The translations under genes and the position numbers were made by a program. Positions 52,960 to 58,900 of a DNA stretch of 64,000 nucleotides are shown here, piece by piece. The DNA is from Lutraria lutraria. Its lineage: Eukaryota > Mollusca > Bivalvia > Venerida > Mactridae. The DNA is taken from positions 19,560,386 through 19,624,385 of the forward strand of contig OZ026839.1 of assembly GCA_964023205.1 (NCBI GenBank), given 5' to 3'. The notes beneath the pieces were generated by a model, which saw only the letters and a list, made by a program, of their open reading frames with translations, was not told where the DNA came from and searched no databases. Within the stretch, counting starts at the first letter, position 1. Every line of letters starts with the position of its first letter.

Positions 52960-55900
52960 GATTATTATAATGTCATGCGACATATTATAGATACATACCT
53001 TCAAATGTTATTATACATTTACTGTAATATATTTGTATATATGTTAGAACAATTGAATAAATGGATTACCGTTTTTGGTAATTGAAAAAAAAAAATAAAA
53101 AATTCCAAGCTAAGCTTTCATGTAAGGTTGTTAAATACCCAGTTTAGTCAAGATTAGTCATTCCAAAAGTAAGTAACTGACCAGAAACTGATTTTCTATT
53201 TTTAGTAACAGTGACCTTGACCCTACTGGACCTTGACGCAATTCAAAAGCATGGGCTGCATGTAAGCTACCTACACACAAAATTTCATCGCAATATCTTA
53301 ATCCTTAATTAAGTCATTCACCGAAAACTGATTTTCTATTTTTAGTAATAGTGACCTTGACCTTGACCCAACTGACCCCAAATACAATCCCAAGCAAAGC
53401 TTTCATGCATGGATTCTAAATACCCAGTTTAGTCAAGATAACTCATTCCAAACTTACGTTATTGGCCAGAAACTGATTTTCTATTTCTAGTTACAGCAAC
53501 CTTGACCTTGACCTGACTGATCCAAAATACAATCCCAAGCTAGGTTTTGATTGAAGGATGCTAAATACCAAGTTTAGTCAACATTGGTCATTCCAAACTT
53601 AAGTTATTGACCGGACACTGATTTTCTATTTTTAGTGACAGTGACCTTGACCTTGAGCCCACAGATCCAAAATACAATCCCAGGCTAGGTTTTCATTCAA
53701 GGACCCTACATACCAAGTTTGATCAAGATTGGTCAATCCGAACTTAAGTTATTGACCGGACACCGCCTGTTTGACATCCGCCCGCCCGCCATACCATCAA
53801 GCGTGAATCCAATATAGCCCCCATATATTTCCATATATTTTATATCTGGGGGTATAATAATTAATCATATGTAAAAGGTATACCACATTAATTAGAAGTT
53901 ACTGTCAAAACAGCATACATTTTGATGTGTTCCTTACTGACATGTTCGTTACCAGATATTTTTCACTGATCATACTCAGCAATATTTGAAAGTGCGCCAC
54001 TGTATGAATATAAGTTTTATAACCTGTTATCATTTTATTATGCAATTTCCAAGGAAAACTGGCTATTATGACGCAAAAACAAATGTGAATTATTGATATT
54101 CATCAGATGAAGGTTAGTGGTACATTTTACTTATTTTCATATTACATACATATATATAGTAACATCAATCATATATTTTTTGTTCTAATATAAAACATGC
54201 AATGTGCATTTCAAAAGATGTTTTATCTAGCATTATGACTGTGGTATTGTCTGAAATCAACGATTTTCTATGAGACATGTCCGTTACCAAGTGGTAACGC
54301 ACATGTTAAGTCATAAAACATATTTTTACATCTGCTGTAAAAGAAAACATAACAGACATTCGATATTCTATTCGAATTATTATTGAAATGGATTACAATA
54401 CCGTAAATGTTTATGAAAAAAGATAGAATTGTCTTTTTATAGAACTCAACTTCTAAGATAATTAAAGATGTCTATTTCTAAACAAAAATGATTATTGGGC
54501 CAAAGTTACACGAACATTATGCTAAAAGTCGCAAATATTTCATTTCCAATTAAAACCTCGACATCTAGAGCTTTAACAAGGTTTTTACCTAAGATTCCTA
54601 GAGTGTTCACAAGGTTTGCCAGCAATTTGCTCTAGTGACCTAATTTTTGAACGCAGATGACCCATTATCAAACTTTACCTACATACCATTGAAATAAACA
54701 TTCTGATAAAGTTTCATGAAGATCCAATCAAAACAGTGATTTCTAGAGTGTTCACAAGGTTTTCCCTTATTTAGCCCTGGTGACCTAGTTTTTGACCCCA
54801 AATGGCCCAATATCAAACTTGTCCCAGCTTTGCGAAAATTGAGCTAAAAAGGTAAAAGTTTGACGACACACAACACATACCGTAAGGCCCATGGCAAGAC
54901 ATTGCCACTGATTTATTTTATTTTGACGGAAATAATTATCTTCTTATTGTAGACTATTATAGTCGTTATTTTGAAATTGACAATTAAGTTACCAGACACA
55001 CTTAGTTTGATGGTTGTTAGGAAGCTTAAAGCATGATTCTCAGTGCACGGCATACCAGCCAGACTGTTCTCTGACAACGGACCACAGTACTCTTCACAGA
55101 CATTTCAGTCGTTCACAAACGAGTGAAAAATTACTCATGTCACATCCAGCCCCTTACACCCCATTTCGAACGGACTCGCAGAACGGACAGTCCAAACTGT
55201 CAAACGCATATTACAAGAGGCAAAGGAATTAATATCATCTGTTATATCTTAGTCATAATAAAATTGTTATAAAAAGGGTTTAACTTATTTCAAAATAAAG
55301 GAGATGTTACAGTATTGTATTAGAAGTTCTAATACAATACTGTAACATCTCCTTTATTTTAGAACAGACTATAATGATCTATATATGTAACTGCACTCTA
55401 AACATTACAATTCTAATGCTAGTCAGACTATAAATAATCGCCGTTCAATACACATGCATTAGTTTTAATAATTGTTGGATTTAGAAATAAATAGTGTCTA
55501 TACACATTTGTGTTTGTCGTTTGACTTGTAGACATTCATTATTCATACCAACACACATAACAATACAACAGGGAGCATAACAAGTGGACCTCTACCAAAA
55601 CGTCTTCATTACACTGGGCCAAAAATGACTCTTTTGAGGAAACTATTAGTCCAACCAATTTGAGTTTGTAACATTCAATAACATTTTAACTTTCGTTTTG
55701 ACAGTACTCTCAGTGCTTTGATTGTATATAATATCAAATAACTTATAAATTTTAATTCACATCTTTTCTTGCGTAAAATATGATTACATTTGTTTTCAGA
55801 TACATTATTTCATTATATAAACTTTATAAAGTTGAATTTTATTATCATCGAGTTGTATTTAGATGATTTACCAGTTATTGGGGTGTATTGGGGTGTTTCA

Positions 55901-58900
55901 ACGGACCCCAAATGACTATATAAACAAAATAAATTGACTTGACTGTAGAAATGACATAAATAATTGATAAAATGTTTTAAAGTTGCAGCATGCAATGTAA
56001 ACAAATGCTGGGCGGAAATGGAAGTGGAGGCGACTCGCATGTGTCAGTTATTGATATTATATGGACACTCGCAGTAAAATGTACATCGAGGTAATAAGTA
56101 TCATTGTTTGACGGGTTTTTGATACCATAAGCAAATATGCAACAAATACCAATAAATGCCTAACTTGCCTTTATTTCTTAAAAAATAATTTACTGCTCGT
56201 AATTTCAATGCACTAGCTTATAGTCGAAATTTGTTCTCAAAATAACAAATAACAGACCTAATTTAACAAACATGGTGATCAGTGACCGCCATTGCTAAAA
56301 ATTGACCCATTTTCGATACCTCCAAAATTGAAGAGTAATTAAGACAGAGATGGTCCAAAAGTACCTGGTATAACGCAGAGTTACGAGAAAACCTTGTTTG
56401 GGGAATATGATCATACCCACACTGATTAATCCTATTATAATCAATATTTTATGATGCGTAAGTATGCTAGCCAAAATGGCAGAAATGCTTGACTTCTAAC
56501 TTATGGACATCTATATAATTTATCTTAATTTTCGTATTATCTCCGATGCAATGATAAATTAACCCATGACAGACATGTAGTACATCCCATAGCTCACTTC
56601 AGTTGATATATTATATTTATAAAGTCTTGCTCTATTTACATTTCGTGATTTTCATTGAAAATGTTAGATTACTAATAATCAATTATAAGAAATTTTAGCG
56701 AAAAAAAAAAATAAGACATGAACACTTTTCAAACACCCTGTACTAGACAGGAAATACGACAGTGGCATGATGGTCGTGAGATTTTGATAGCAGATGAACC
56801 AAATTTCTGGTCTAGGTCAAAATATTTTCTCAGTTTTTCTTATTTTCATTTTTAACTATATGTTTATTAGAGTGATAAAATTGCATAGTAAATTGCGCAG
56901 TTATTTGCTATGTGTTTCAAATTGACTGTTTACTTACTTAATCATGACATATTTTGAAAATATATTGTGCGGATTGTAAAATATCAAGGTCGAGCACATT
57001 GCGTAAACAAAAAATGACGTCATTAAACTTCCTGTCAATCGTTTATACGCAGAAAACAGAAAGTATCGAAAACATGTACGTATCGAATACATGTCAACCT
57101 ACGATATACAAGCGGATAATTGCATCAACAATTTTATAAAATACTTCACTGTTTTGTTGAGTAATTACCACTTAAATCCTCAAAATAACAAGCTTATTGT
57201 TCATGTTCGGTACTTCTGTTTATATACGCAGACATGGTTCATGTTCGGTATTGAGTCTTATCCCATTCATGCAGCTTACTGTTATTTCTATCGATTTAAT
57301 TTTAAGTGAGTTATACAGTCAGTACCCCGTTTACCGGTGTTATCCAAATAACGGTGCATCTTATAATATCCGTAATATACACTCATCATGCATAACTTAC
57401 CATTGTCAACAGAGTAAAATTTCATTTTGAGGATAAGTATGCATTAAAATTTCTTTTGTATTAAAAAAATACATGAAATATGAATGATTCAATAAAAATA
57501 CGCAGCTTTTCTCTGAAAAACTAGATTTCTTTCACTGCCGTCTGCATTTTTGAATGCAGGTGCTCGTTTTATGCCACTTCCGTTACAAAATAGTTCTGTG
57601 TTGAAATTATTGTTTAGACTATAACTAAGCATAATAATATCACTGCTACATTATGACGCCATATGACCTCTTGTACATTGTTATTTGGATCATTCGAGGA
57701 AAGAAACATGGCGGCCAACTGCATTGAATTCATTGATTGTGGGCACTAGATTAGTACAGATTTTGAACATTTTGACTGTTGGCATTTGTAAAAGAGATGT
57801 GTACAAATAAAATACAATATTTGGTTCACGTTAGTGATCTTTTTTCTTTGTTCTATTTCCATTCTAAATTTAGCTACACCGTTATCTGGTACCAACTGTA
57901 TACCAGTTAATCAACTTATACATAGTTCCCACATCTACAATATTTACCTCCCTTGGTGGCCATCTTTGTTGGCAAATTCAACACGCATTAATTGTTAGAA
58001 GATATTTATGTTTTTGTTTTGATAATTCTAAATACAGGATATTTATATGTGACAACTACATTTTCTTAAACCTGATGTGCTTATGGCCTTAACAACTTCG
58101 TTATTAAGTTATCTTTTATAAACTGAGTTGTTTAATAACCAATTTTCTTATTTTTTCTATTATCGTCGGTTGACATGTATTCGATACGTACATGTTTTCG
58201 ATACTTTCTGTTTTCTGCGCATAAACGCTTGACAGGAAGTAGAATGACGTCATTTTTTGTTTACGCATTGTGCTCGACCTTGATATTTTACGATCCACAC
58301 AATATAATTCCAAATATGTCGTTATCAAGTAAGTAAACAGTCAATTTGAAACACACAGCAAATAACTGCTCAATTCACTACGCCATTTTATCACTTTAAC
58401 AACAATATCGTTAAAAATGAAAATAAGAAAAACTGAGAAAATATTTTGACCTAGACTGGGAATTTGGCTCGTCTGCTATCTAGATCACATGACCATCATG
58501 CAACAGTCGTATTTCCTGTCCACTACAGGGTGTTTGAAAAGTGTTCATGTCTTATTTATTTTTCGCTAAAAATTCTTAGAATTGATTATTAGTACATCTT
58601 ACATTTTCAATAAAAATCCCAAAATGTAAGTAGAGCAAGACTTTATAACTTATCAAATGAAGTGACCTACGGGTTGTACTACACGTCTGTGATATTAATT
58701 TATCATTGCAGCGTAGATCATACGAAAATTAAGATAAATTACATAGACTTGAAGCCATAGGTTGCCGCCATTTTATCTAGCATACATACTCATTGTAAAC
58801 TATTAATTGTAATATGATTAAGCAATGTAGGTATGATCATATTCACCAAACAAGGTTTTCTCATAATTCTGTGTTATACCTGGTACTTTTGGACCATCTC

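Larger units (their letters stand above)
49253..53100 (+). mobile_element. LINE insertion with 11-bp TSD and two poly(A) tracts
   Basis: The sequence AATTCCAAGCT stands on both sides (49242-49252 and 53101-53111), and closing the gap restores a continuous family E repeat. Inside are ~190 bp of 5' UTR, a frameshifted ORF1, a later hairpin-ended repeat (50414-51850), the C-terminal end of ORF2, a tandem-repeat 3' UTR, AATAAA (52912-52917), 28 A (52932-52959), ~125 bp of unrelated sequence with another AATAAA (53056-53061), and a final A-rich tract reaching the TSD. Most of ORF2 is missing. The two-tail structure is the mark of 3' transduction. Confidence 0.85.

Noticed and set aside
56954..58328. 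Similar 60-70 residue frames in both arms of the palindrome
   Set aside because: They are mirror copies because the arms are inverted duplicates; no domain or start context supports a gene.
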